Of a stretch of 39,691 nt of DNA, positions 27,691 to 37,625 are shown one piece after another. Origin of the DNA: an uncultured Lachnoclostridium sp. (GTDB lineage: Bacteria; Bacillota; Clostridia; Lachnospirales; Lachnospiraceae). Within the stretch, counting starts at the first letter, position 1; each line of letters begins with the position of its first letter. The notes beneath the pieces are model-generated. The model saw only the letters and a list, made by a program, of their open reading frames with translations, was not told the origin of the DNA and did not search any database. Where the stretch lies: positions 1 to 39,691 of the forward strand of contig CAMWXG010000005.1 in assembly GCA_947178155.1 (NCBI GenBank), written 5' to 3'. The position numbers were made by a program, and so were the translations under genes.

Positions 27691-28683
27691 CTATGCTTCC
27701 GCTCCTGCCATCAGCAGAACTTCTACAATCTCATTAAAACCATTCTCTGCTGCATAATAAAGTGCAGTATGGCCAAGCTCATCCGTACATGTAACATCCG
27801 CTTCCTTTTCTATTAACTTAGATACAATATTATTGAACCCTCTCTTAGCTCCAATTATAAGAGCAGTTTCGCCATCTTCATCTCTGTTGTCAACATTGGC
27901 ACCATATTTTATGAGCACATCAACCATATGTTCATTTCCATTTATAGCTGCTGCATGAATTGGATAAAACCCTTCATTAGTACCTTTATCAGGTAATGCT
28001 CCTGCATTAAGCAAAAGCTCTGAAACATAAATATTATCTCTTTCAACTGAAGTAAATAACGGTGTTTCTCCTGCATTGTTTACTGCATTTATATCTGTAC
28101 TCCCCTTCTCCAGCATTACCTTAACTACCTCACTCTGTCCGTTGTAGCATGACTGGTGAAGGGGAGTATTACCATAAGCATCTGTATCACCTGTGGTATC
28201 AATATCAACATCTGAAATAAAATATGGCAGTCCCAAAGCATTAGCATAATCTAATGCTGTTCTATTCTCATTATCCCTAATAGAAACATCTGCTCCCTTA
28301 GCAATCAAATATTTTGCTGCCTCTACCTTTTTGGCCAATACACTATAAATAAGTGTGCTCTTTCCATCTTTATCTGTAGCATTAATATCGGCTCCTGCAT
28401 CTAACAAACACTGTATAATCTCCTGATTACCTAATGATGCTGCAACATGAAGCGGCGTAACGCTTCTATTTGATGCCATATTGACATCAGCATTATTTTC
28501 AATCAAAAGCTTAACAATATCCCGTGCTCCTTTTTTGCACGCATAATGAATAGGAGTAAGTCCCTCCCTGTCTCTTTTGTCTACATTAATTCCGCCCTTT
28601 TTTAAGAATGTAATAACAACACTCTTTTGTCCATTTTGACATGCCTTTAAAAACAAATCATCTAACTGCATTTCTACCTCCAT
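27691..28683 (-). CDS. Ankyrin repeat protein
   Basis: ANK repeats over almost the full length: REGLTPIHYACKKGARDIVKLLIENNADVNMASNRSVTPLHVAASLGNQEIIQCLLDAGADIN. Confidence 0.94.
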   Translation of the reverse strand: MEVEMQLDDLFLKACQNGQKSVVITFLKKGGINVDKRDREGLTPIHYACKKGARDIVKLLIENNADVNMASNRSVTPLHVAASLGNQEIIQCLLDAGADINATDKDGKSTLIYSVLAKKVEAAKYLIAKGADVSIRDNENRTALDYANALGLPYFISDVDIDTTGDTDAYGNTPLHQSCYNGQSEVVKVMLEKGSTDINAVNNAGETPLFTSVERDNIYVSELLLNAGALPDKGTNEGFYPIHAAAINGNEHMVDVLIKYGANVDNRDEDGETALIIGAKRGFNNIVSKLIEKEADVTCTDELGHTALYYAAENGFNEIVEVLLMAGAEA

Positions 28684-28952
28684 ACTGCTGCTGTTTTATG
28701 CCACTACTACATATATTAAATATTGTAACACAGATTGTATCATTTGTGAACTGCCACAAAGCTATATACAAACAAATTTTCGATTGTTTTCATCACTGAA
28801 TGCACACATTTTGCCAAAATAAGAGTAACATTACTTTGTTAATTATAAATCTTACTTAATTTACTCTATTGCCATTTTTATCTTATTACATTATAATAAT
28901 AACAACAAAATTCAGGCAAATATCCAAAAGGATTTTTATAAAGGAGGCGTAT

Positions 28953-30068
28953 ATGAAAAATTTCGGATATTACGGTTTTTCAAAGGAGGACTATGATAGC
29001 TGCAAATATATACGTGACAGCTCCAACCAAAGAAATATAATAATTATATCAACTATATTTGGCAGTCTGGAATTATTTTTTGGTATAATGTCATGTTTCA
29101 CCTTGAGCACAAATAAATACAGTTATTTAAACTTTTATGGTATAGCTACCCTATATATTATTATTCTGATACATAAATTTTTTAATAAAACCAAAACAGA
29201 AATTATTGTATATATTTTAATGTCATTAGTCTGCTCTTTTGGTATAACTATGTCAATACCCTCAAAAGACGAAAAAGCTATTTTATTTTTAGTTCTTATT
29301 GTATTGCTTCCAGTATTATTTGTAGATAATGCATGGCGCATGATTTCATACATAATATTAGTATGTATAATATACCTGATTATAGCATTCAAAGTAAAAC
29401 TTGCCAATATAGCACAAACAGACTTATTTAATATAATCGGCTTTGGCGGTCTGTCAATTATCACACAATACTTTGTAAATAAAAAAATTGTAGATGGATT
29501 TATATGCAGAGCACAAAATGAAAAACTGCTTAAGGCATACGAAAAAGCTCAGTGTGAATTAAAACAGCAGGCACAGACTGATTTAATGACAGGATTATAC
29601 AACCGTACACATTTTGTAGATCAACTGGCTTATTTTATAGAAAGCTCAATATCAAATGGAGATACTATTTATCTTGTAATGCTTGATCTTGATAAATTTA
29701 AAAAGATAAATGATATATTAGGTCATCAGGAAGGCGATAAAATCATTATAAATGTAGCCGAAATAATTAAAGCACATCTTAAAGAAGAAGAATTTGCTAC
29801 AAGGCTTGGCGGTGACGAATATATGTTTATATTAGCACAGCGTTTTCACAACATAAATCTTGACAATGTAGTAGATTCTATCAGCCATGAAATTCATGCT
29901 ATACAGGTTGCACCTGAATGGTATGCTTCAGGTTCTATAGGTGTTACACGCATAAATACAGCTGATTACAGTTTTGAAAATCTGTATCGCATAACAGACA
30001 ATATGCTTTATAAAGCCAAAAATCTTGGTGGCAACCATATTGTATATTCAGATGCCAAGGTGGGATAA
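28953..30068 (+). CDS. Membrane-anchored diguanylate cyclase (GGDEF domain)
   Basis: Multiple TM segments, then DLMTGLYNRTHF, DLDKFKKINDILGHQEGD, RLGGDEYMF. ATG 28953 with AAAGGAGG. Confidence 0.92.
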   Translation: MKNFGYYGFSKEDYDSCKYIRDSSNQRNIIIISTIFGSLELFFGIMSCFTLSTNKYSYLNFYGIATLYIIILIHKFFNKTKTEIIVYILMSLVCSFGITMSIPSKDEKAILFLVLIVLLPVLFVDNAWRMISYIILVCIIYLIIAFKVKLANIAQTDLFNIIGFGGLSIITQYFVNKKIVDGFICRAQNEKLLKAYEKAQCELKQQAQTDLMTGLYNRTHFVDQLAYFIESSISNGDTIYLVMLDLDKFKKINDILGHQEGDKIIINVAEIIKAHLKEEEFATRLGGDEYMFILAQRFHNINLDNVVDSISHEIHAIQVAPEWYASGSIGVTRINTADYSFENLYRITDNMLYKAKNLGGNHIVYSDAKVG

Positions 30069-30103
30069 TAACGCACAAACAGCGTTTTTATCCCACCTTG
30101 GCA
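30053..30103. terminator. Very strong hairpin between convergent GGDEF and MATE genes
   Basis: TGCCAAGGTGGGATAA (30053-30068) and TTATCCCACCTTGGCA (30088-30103) are a 16-bp perfect inverted repeat, extended by inner AACGC/GCGTT. Confidence 0.75.
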
Positions 30104-30142
30104 CTTTGATGTTTCTATACAAAAAACGTCTATTTGCCTGTC

Positions 30143-31474
30143 CTATATTTCTTTTAAAAAAAGTACAACCAGAGGTATAGAAAGTAAAAAGCTTAACAAA
30201 TCTGATATAGGCTGCGCTATCTCAATTCCTATAAGTCCTAATGTCGGAGAAAGTATACATATTAAAGGAATCAAAAACAACCCCTGTCTGGCAAGCGACA
30301 AAATAGAAGCTGAAATTGCTTTTCCTGCTGACTGCAGCATCATATTAGACATTATGTTAAATGCATTTAAGGTAAATGAAAAGCAGTTAAATCTAAAAGC
30401 CTCTTTTCCTATTTCAACTACCGAAACATCTCCTTTTGTAAACAAAGCTACTATAGGCTCTGCAAATATAAATGCAATAACAGCAATTATTAAAAGTGCA
30501 ACACTGCCAACCTTCACACAAAACCAAAAGGATTTCTTTACTCTGTCATAAATTGCCGCCCCATAATTAAAACCACAGACAGGCTGAAAGCCCTGACCGA
30601 AACCAATTACAACCGCATTTATAAAAAAAGTAAGTCTGTTTACAATAGACATTCCTGCTATAGCCGCATCTGAATATTCTCTCGCCGCTTGATTTAAAAC
30701 TATAGTCGATATGCTTGCAATCCCCTGTCTGCAAAGAGAGGGAAAACCTCCTCTAAACATTTCGTCAAAATAATAAAATTCAAAACTTACTTTACTTATT
30801 TGTATGCGGATTGTTCCACCTTTTGTAGTTCCAATAATAAGAAGCACAAGTCCAAGTGTTTGCCCTAAAATTGTAGCAATCCCTGCACCTACAACTCCCA
30901 TACCACATCCAAACATAAGAATTGGATTAAGCACAATATTCACTGCTGCCCCTGATACAATTCCAACCATTGCATAAAATGCATTTCCCTGAAATCTAAG
31001 CTGATTATTAAGCACCAGCGACGAAGTCATTATAGGTGCTCCAATAAGTATAATTCTAAGATAATCTTTTGTGTATGGCAAAGAGGTTTTGGTTGCTCCA
31101 AGCATACTACAAAGAGGATTAATAAACAAAATTCCAAGTACCATAAGCACAATTCCAGCCGCAAGTCCATAAAAAAAGCCGCTTGAAGCCATATATTCTG
31201 CCCTTTTCATATCCTTTTTTCCAAGTGCTCTTGAAATATATGTAGCCGAGCCTTGTCCAAATAAAAAACCAAAAGCCTGTATAACCGCCATAATTGAAAA
31301 AGCGACACCAACCCCTGCCTGTGCCGAAGTATTAAGCCTGCCTACAAAAAATGTATCAGCCATATTATAAAAACTTGTAACAAGCATACTTATAATAGTA
31401 GGCACTGCAAGCTTTGGTATTATACGCTCTATTGGAGCCGTAGTCATATATTTATATCTTTCTTCCTGTGTCAT
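30143..31474 (-). CDS. MATE family efflux transporter
   Basis: PIERIIPKLAVPTIISMLVTSFYNMADTFFVGRLN and about 12 TM segments. Confidence 0.95.
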   Translation of the reverse strand: MTQEERYKYMTTAPIERIIPKLAVPTIISMLVTSFYNMADTFFVGRLNTSAQAGVGVAFSIMAVIQAFGFLFGQGSATYISRALGKKDMKRAEYMASSGFFYGLAAGIVLMVLGILFINPLCSMLGATKTSLPYTKDYLRIILIGAPIMTSSLVLNNQLRFQGNAFYAMVGIVSGAAVNIVLNPILMFGCGMGVVGAGIATILGQTLGLVLLIIGTTKGGTIRIQISKVSFEFYYFDEMFRGGFPSLCRQGIASISTIVLNQAAREYSDAAIAGMSIVNRLTFFINAVVIGFGQGFQPVCGFNYGAAIYDRVKKSFWFCVKVGSVALLIIAVIAFIFAEPIVALFTKGDVSVVEIGKEAFRFNCFSFTLNAFNIMSNMMLQSAGKAISASILSLARQGLFLIPLICILSPTLGLIGIEIAQPISDLLSFLLSIPLVVLFLKEI

Positions 31475-31539
31475 TATAATTAACCTTCTAATTTAAAAAT
31501 AGTATTTTCATTATTTTTTTTATTTTTTAGCTATATAAT

Positions 31540-32614
31540 TTATAATTTCTTTACCTTAGCCTGCTTCTGAAAAAAAGAGATTCCATAACAAAAAATTTGT
31601 GTATAGCCATAAATCCCCTCTGCATATTTCTTTGTTACAATTTGGTTGATTGCTTCATCACAGTCCTTATCCATATCGGCTTCTCTTTTCGATTTCTTGG
31701 CTTCTATGATTATTGCTCTACGATTTCTTTTATCTTTAAGCAATATATCCGGTCTTCCTAATCCCTTTTCTTTATTTGAATCAACATTAAACCCACGTCC
31801 TACAAAGATTCCTGTAAGAAATGCATGATAATAGTCCTCATGATAATCATTGTAGCTGATTGTGTACCACAAAAGGTCTGATATAAGTTTAGTTGCTCCT
31901 GCCTCATCACCTTCCCACAACACTCTTATAAGGTCATTAAATTCCGTACCGCCTACTGTATTCTTAAAAAATGCAACTACTGTATCTTCAAATATAGAAG
32001 CTATTTCCCTATTTGGAATTCTAAGCGAAACCGTTTCTTTCTCTTGCTCCGAATCAGCTTTTGTAAGATATCCAGTCATAAACAGTAAACTCCAAAGATT
32101 ATCCTCTGATGTATGGAGAGTATCATAAGTAAGTTCATCAGAAATAGACTGAATTACTGTTCTTAGAACTTTTCTTTGATTTTAACCTTAAAAAAATCTC
32201 TCTATCATCTTTATCAAGAATTTCATTTTCCAATAAATCTGCATATTCCTTACATGCATCAGCAACTCTAATTTGCAGCATCTCATACGCATCATTAAAA
32301 TTCTCTGCCTCAACATCCTTAAACGAAATAAAAAGTACAGGATACTGATTCATCCATTTCTCGCAAAATTCTTTATATTCTGTAATCTTAAGACCTTCAA
32401 ATATATCCCTGCTGTCTTTTTTTATACTAAAAAAATTCGACAGCATACTCATCATCAAAGTTTTTCCAAATCTTCGTGGTCTGGTAAATAAAGTAACTTT
32501 ATTCTTAGTATTCTGTATAAGTTCATATATTATATCCGTTTTATCTACATAATAGCTTTCTGCCTTACGCAAATCATAAAAATCAGATTCCCCTACACTT
32601 ACAGAAAATTCCAT
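31540..32614 (-). pseudogene. AAA-ATPase-like/PD-(D/E)XK protein with internal deletion and frameshift
   Basis: N-part (32138-32614) has Walker A TRPRRFGKTLMMSML. C-part frame, continuous from ...VIQSISDELTYDTLHTSEDNLWSLLFMTGYLT through PDILLKDKRNRRAIIIEAKKSK, is in a different frame. Walker B and the middle domain are missing. Confidence 0.85.
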
Positions 32615-32637
32615 ACCAGCTCCTCCTTCAAAAATCT

Positions 32638-33150
32638 TTAAAACTTCTCATACAAATATTGCGATGCTATTCCTCTCTCATCTCTGTAAAACCTCACTTC
32701 CTCTGATTTTTTTATCATTCCAAGCTTTTTCATAACTTTAGCAGATGCTTTATTTCTTGTATCACAACAGGCAATAAATTTATGTATATTTAAATCTCTT
32801 TCAGCAAATTTTATAAGCTCAAATGCTGCTTCTGTTACATATCCATTATTCCAATATTCTTTATTTAATATCCAACCAAGCTCTGCCTCTTCTTTCTCTC
32901 TATCAGGATATATCGAAATCTCGCCTATATGTACACCAGCCTTTACAATAGCGAACTCATAAAAATCAGGAAATTCCTTTGCCCATTCTTCCGAAACATA
33001 TTTAAGAAATTCCCTTGTTTCATTAATGCTGTGCTCTGGCAGATACACCATATATTTGGCGGTGTCTATACAGCCTGAATATTTATATCTTGTATACAAA
33101 TCAGATAATTCCAAAGGACGCAGCAATAAACGCTTTGTTTTTAATATCAC
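32638..33150 (-). CDS. GNAT family N-acetyltransferase (RimJ/RimL-like)
   Basis: LKTKRLLLRPLELSDL...AELGWILNKEYWNNGYVTEAAFELIKFAERDLNIHKFIACCDTRNKASAKVMKKLGM. Confidence 0.92.
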   Translation of the reverse strand: MILKTKRLLLRPLELSDLYTRYKYSGCIDTAKYMVYLPEHSINETREFLKYVSEEWAKEFPDFYEFAIVKAGVHIGEISIYPDREKEEAELGWILNKEYWNNGYVTEAAFELIKFAERDLNIHKFIACCDTRNKASAKVMKKLGMIKKSEEVRFYRDERGIASQYLYEKF

Positions 33151-33165
33151 TTAAATTTACCTCCA

Positions 33166-33912
33166 TCACAGTTCCACTATCCAAACATTTTCTATTTCAG
33201 AAACAATAGCAGACAGTAAATTTATATAGCTTTTGCAATGATTTAAAATAATAGCATCACTTGTAATTACTCCCCCAAGTCTCTGCAAAACAGAATCTAC
33301 ATTATTTATTACCTCAACTGATACATTTAAATCATAATTTTGTGCAATTTCCAATATAAATGTTTTAAGCCTTCCTGAATTAGAAACAGGCGCATCAAGG
33401 TAAAACACCGCTTTTTGTATATTAAGCCTCACAAGATATTTCATAATAAGGCACACTGCCTTTTTTGTCTTGTCAATAATCCTGTATGTGCCGCGAAGTC
33501 CGGCAAGGTCACGCATTGTACCATCCATACATTTTAAAACAGGCGAATCAGAAAGAGCAACTTCCAATGTAATAATAGTATTAAAACCATCTATAAATAC
33601 TTCTTCAATTAAACTCCCCTCTCTGTCATACGTCTGAAATGCTTCATTACAACATCCAAAAATGCATTGTTTACTTTTGCGTTTGTCTATATCATAATCA
33701 GATGATACTGCTCTTGCAAGCGCAAGGCGCTGCCTCTCTGAAAACATAAAATGATTCCCTATAAACGTGGTAACACCTTTTACTGAATATCCTCTGTTAA
33801 GCAAATATTTTGTATCCTTAGCAGCTTCCTTTAGTTTTTCCAATGAACTACCTGTAAACTGCTGCTTATCTTCTTTTATAAAACCACGCTTTACAACATG
33901 TAGATTATCCAT
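33166..33912 (-). CDS. DUF434/DUF5616-like protein, possible PIN/TOPRIM-like nuclease fold
   Basis: N-term LKEAAKDTKYLLNRGYSVKGVTTFIGNHFMFSERQRLALARAVS resembles the DUF434 pattern; C-term conserved-looking acidic positions (DGFNT, DGTMRDLAGLRGTYR, YLDAPVSNSGRLK, VITSDAIIL). Confidence 0.5.
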   Translation of the reverse strand: MDNLHVVKRGFIKEDKQQFTGSSLEKLKEAAKDTKYLLNRGYSVKGVTTFIGNHFMFSERQRLALARAVSSDYDIDKRKSKQCIFGCCNEAFQTYDREGSLIEEVFIDGFNTIITLEVALSDSPVLKCMDGTMRDLAGLRGTYRIIDKTKKAVCLIMKYLVRLNIQKAVFYLDAPVSNSGRLKTFILEIAQNYDLNVSVEVINNVDSVLQRLGGVITSDAIILNHCKSYINLLSAIVSEIENVWIVEL

Positions 33913-34164
33913 TTTTCCTCCCGAAAAATTTATTCAAAACCCGATATATCCTCACAAAAAGAATAATTTTCAGTTGTTTTATATGATATCATAAATGGAA
34001 TAAAATATCTACAAAAACTATACACTTTAACATTGTAAAGCCTGTATCTTTAATATCCCTCTTAAGCTATTGTTACTGTTATTCTCATTTTAATTTTAAA
34101 GTTCTTGCATTTTAATAAAATACAGAATATACTTTTAATATGATAGAATGGAGGTGTTAATGTT

Positions 34165-35748
34165 ATGGGACTTTACTTAAATCCAGGAAACAGAGCATTT
34201 CAAATATCAGTAAATGATGATTTATATATTGATAAATCAGGTTTGATTTCTTTTACAAACAGCAGGCTGGATACACAACGCAGATATATATGTGTAAGCC
34301 GTCCACGCAGGTTTGGAAAATCAATGGCTGCTGAAATGCTTCTTGCATATTATGATAAAACCTGTTGTTCTGATATGTTATTTCAAAATTTACAGATTTC
34401 AACAGACAGAACCTACAGACAAAATCTGAATAAATATGATGTAATATACCTTGATATACAACAAATATTAGGAGACGCCGAAGGAATAGAAAATTTTATA
34501 CTATATTTGCAAAAAGAAGTTATAAATGAATTAAATGAAAAATATCCCAATATCATTAAAACAAACGAGACAAGCCTTCCTAAAGCCCTTGCAACTGTAT
34601 TTTCTAAAATTGATAGTCCATTTAAGGGATTTATAATTATAATAGACGAATGGGACTGTATTTTCAGGGAAGCAAAAAATAATTTTGCTTCACAGAAAAA
34701 ATATCTTGATTTTTTGAAAAATCTTTTTAAAGGAAGAACTTATATAAAACTTGCTTATATGACCGGCATACTTCCTATAAAAAAATATGGCTCACATTCT
34801 GCAATAAATATTTTTGATGAATTTTCAATGACTGATCCTGCTATGCTTGCAGAATATGTTGGTTTCACAGAAAATGAAGTTATAAGCCTGTGTGAAAAAT
34901 ATGACATGGATTTTGATGAGATGCAGTACTGGTACAATGGTTATACTTTTGACAAAAATATTTGTATATACAATCCTAAATCAGTGATTGATGCTGTAAC
35001 TCGAAAAAACTATAGAAGCTACTGGACTAGAACTGAAACATATGAAGCCTTAAAAATTTATATTGACATGAATTTTAATGGACTTAAAGATGATATAATT
35101 AAAATGATTGGAGGAAACAAAATAAAAATTTCTGTTGATACATTCCAAAATGATATGACTACTTTTGCTGCAAAAGATGATGTCCTTACCCTGCTTGTCC
35201 ACCTCGGATATCTAGCTTATAACTACGACCGTCGGGAAATTTTTATCCCAAATCATGAAATACAAGAGGAGTTTATAACTGCTGTGGAAACTTCAAACTG
35301 GAATGAGGTTGTAAAATCAATACGTATTTCTGATGCACTTCTCACAGCTACACTAGAACTTGACGAAGAAACGGTTGCTAAAGTGATTGATGAAATTCAT
35401 ATGAATACTATATCTATATTGCAATATAATGATGAAAATTCACTTAGCTGTGTAATCTCGCTCGCATATTACAGCGCAAGAAATAATTACATTATGCATA
35501 GAGAATTCCCAACAGGGAAAGGATTTGCAGATATTGTTTTTATTCCTAAGAAAAATACTGACAAACCAGCTATAGTTATAGAATTAAAATGGGATAAAAC
35601 AGCCAACAGCGCTATTAATCAAATAAAAAATAATTTCTATACTAAATCATTGGAAATTTACAGTGGTGAAATAATATTGGTTGGTATAAATTATAATAGA
35701 AAAAGCAAAAAGCATGAATGTATTCTGGAAAAAGTATACATAACATGA
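34165..35748 (+). CDS. AAA-ATPase-like protein with C-terminal PD-(D/E)XK nuclease domain (intact)
   Basis: Walker A SRPRRFGKSMAAEML, Walker B FIIIIDEWDCIF, and C-terminal GKGFADIVFIPKKNTDKPAIVIELKWDK; GGAGGTG RBS. Confidence 0.9.
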   Translation: MGLYLNPGNRAFQISVNDDLYIDKSGLISFTNSRLDTQRRYICVSRPRRFGKSMAAEMLLAYYDKTCCSDMLFQNLQISTDRTYRQNLNKYDVIYLDIQQILGDAEGIENFILYLQKEVINELNEKYPNIIKTNETSLPKALATVFSKIDSPFKGFIIIIDEWDCIFREAKNNFASQKKYLDFLKNLFKGRTYIKLAYMTGILPIKKYGSHSAINIFDEFSMTDPAMLAEYVGFTENEVISLCEKYDMDFDEMQYWYNGYTFDKNICIYNPKSVIDAVTRKNYRSYWTRTETYEALKIYIDMNFNGLKDDIIKMIGGNKIKISVDTFQNDMTTFAAKDDVLTLLVHLGYLAYNYDRREIFIPNHEIQEEFITAVETSNWNEVVKSIRISDALLTATLELDEETVAKVIDEIHMNTISILQYNDENSLSCVISLAYYSARNNYIMHREFPTGKGFADIVFIPKKNTDKPAIVIELKWDKTANSAINQIKNNFYTKSLEIYSGEIILVGINYNRKSKKHECILEKVYIT

Positions 35749-35775
35749 AAAAATATGATACTATGGCACCAGCAT

Positions 35776-35828
35776 TAGGGCGTGTTTGAAAATTGCTTTT
35801 TGCAAAATGAATTTTCAAACACGCTCTA
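35776..35828. repeat. ~53-bp palindromic element (MITE/REP-like or regulatory hairpin)
   Basis: TAGGGCGTGTTTGAAAATT ... AATTTTCAAACACGCTCTA: 15-bp perfect core arms (35780-35794 / 35810-35824), extended to 19 bp with one G-T wobble; no T-run on either side. Confidence 0.8.
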
Positions 35829-35948
35829 GCACATGAAAAACTTTATACAATCAATGATATCCATGTCTTGACATAAGGCGAATGCACAGAAAATAAAGCA
35901 CCTTCTGTTTATCTCTTTTGCTGATACTGTAAAGGTCAATATTTACTT

Positions 35949-36987
35949 TTATTTATCATTTTTGCATACATTTTGCAACATTCTTCCAACTTGTACAATT
36001 ATTATAAATAATATTCCCACTGACACTAAGCAAACCAACTCAGGAATTTCAGTACAAATCTTTTCTACCCATTTAATCATGTCATTACTTACAAAAAAAT
36101 ATAGTATACCCGATGCGACTAAAATAGTAATTACAATATAATTCGTCCACCAAAAAATGGGATATTTCTGAAACATAGATGCATCATCCTTATCTGTTGA
36201 TGAAAAAGATGATTTTGTCATTTTTGATATACAAAACAAAAATACAAAAATTAAATTAATCAAACACAACCCCCCATACACACCCTAAAATCACCAACTT
36301 TAACAGCGAAACTGTTTGTATACCAGAAAAAATATTTTCTAACGAACTAATTCCACCAAATAACAAAAACGCAAGTGCAGTAAAAATACCAACTAACGAA
36401 AGTAATTGTTCACTCATACTTCTTGATAAATCAGCCATATTTGTTCTCATCTCGTTATTAATTTTATCTTGCACAGGCGACATCAATTCATCAAATTTTT
36501 TCCTATATTCGTCATCTGTTTGAGATAACACACTATATTGATTCTGTGCCAAATTCACATGATCCCATATTTTAACTATCGCCTTTGATGTATCTTTTAA
36601 TAATTTTATCTCTTCTTCATTTTTATCCTTCTTTGCCTTTTCTATTTTCTTCTTATATTCCATAGTATTGGAGATGCCTAAAACTTTCTCAATATTTGAA
36701 ACCAGCGAACCAAATATATCAACCTGTTTATCAGACTCATACTTAATAAAACACTGATAACATATATTACTAATTGGAGAATATAAAATACGATCATATT
36801 CTTTTATATATTCATATATTTTGTAAAAAACCTTCCTGCTTTCAATATCAGTAAAATCATTGCTATCAACCAATAATAATTCAAAAAACTCTTCTACCCT
36901 TCCTGTCATTTCTGCAGTAGAATATTTTTTCCTGCTCTTATCTATACTAATACCACTATTTGTCTTTGAAACATTAATACCCACCAT
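35949..36987 (-). CDS. Coiled-coil/multi-TM membrane protein, split into two frames at a G6 tract; candidate effector partner of the Panacea gene
   Basis: ORF 36256-36987 ends ...LLKLVILGCVWGVVFD*; ORF 35949-36281 reads MYGGLCLINLIFVFLFCISKM... Removing one G from the C6/G6 tract at 36270-36275 gives continuous ...LGCVWGLCLINLIFVFLFC.... Confidence 0.65.
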
Positions 36988-36989
36988 AT

Positions 36990-37421
36990 TTAACCCTCTG
37001 CAAAATAATCTCTAATTTCATCTAATGGAATAACATTGTTATGCTTTGGTACATAATTATCTCTCCATGGAGATTGATTATGTGTTATTTCAACCAATTC
37101 AGATGCGGTATAGTCATCACAAACGTTTACTATTCCATTAACTAATTCTCTCTCATTATCCTCAAGCCTTACATTATTAGTAACAAAAAATGTAGGAATA
37201 TTGGAACCTCCATACACTTTATACTTTCTATACACTTCAGAAACAACAGGACCAAAATCCCATGCTTCAATATTATCAGAAAAACAAGGATAACCAGTAG
37301 CAACAAGAAACTCCGCTTGTACAAAATATAATATTTTCTGTAATTTAAGATTACTAATAGAAAGACCATGCTCACCACAATACCAAATAATATATTCTGC
37401 AATTTCAATAGCACTTCTCAT
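36990..37421 (-). CDS. Panacea (DUF4065/GepA-like) domain protein
   Basis: ISNLKLQKILYFVQAEFLVATGYPCFSDNIEAWDFGPVVSEVYRKYKVYG...ASELVEITHNQSPWRD: canonical Panacea motifs. Confidence 0.93.
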   Translation of the reverse strand: MRSAIEIAEYIIWYCGEHGLSISNLKLQKILYFVQAEFLVATGYPCFSDNIEAWDFGPVVSEVYRKYKVYGGSNIPTFFVTNNVRLEDNERELVNGIVNVCDDYTASELVEITHNQSPWRDNYVPKHNNVIPLDEIRDYFAEG

Positions 37422-37625
37422 ACAATTATCCCCCTTTCATTTTTTATTACATCTGTATATTATATTAACATAAAAAATAATGTGTGTCAATATTTTATCG
37501 AACATTTGTTTTGATAGTAAATTTATTTGTTACTTTATTACTATTCACATCCCAATTTTATTCAGTTAAATACATATCTCATTAATATAATCATTTTGTT
37601 ATATGTACCAATTATACTTAAATTG

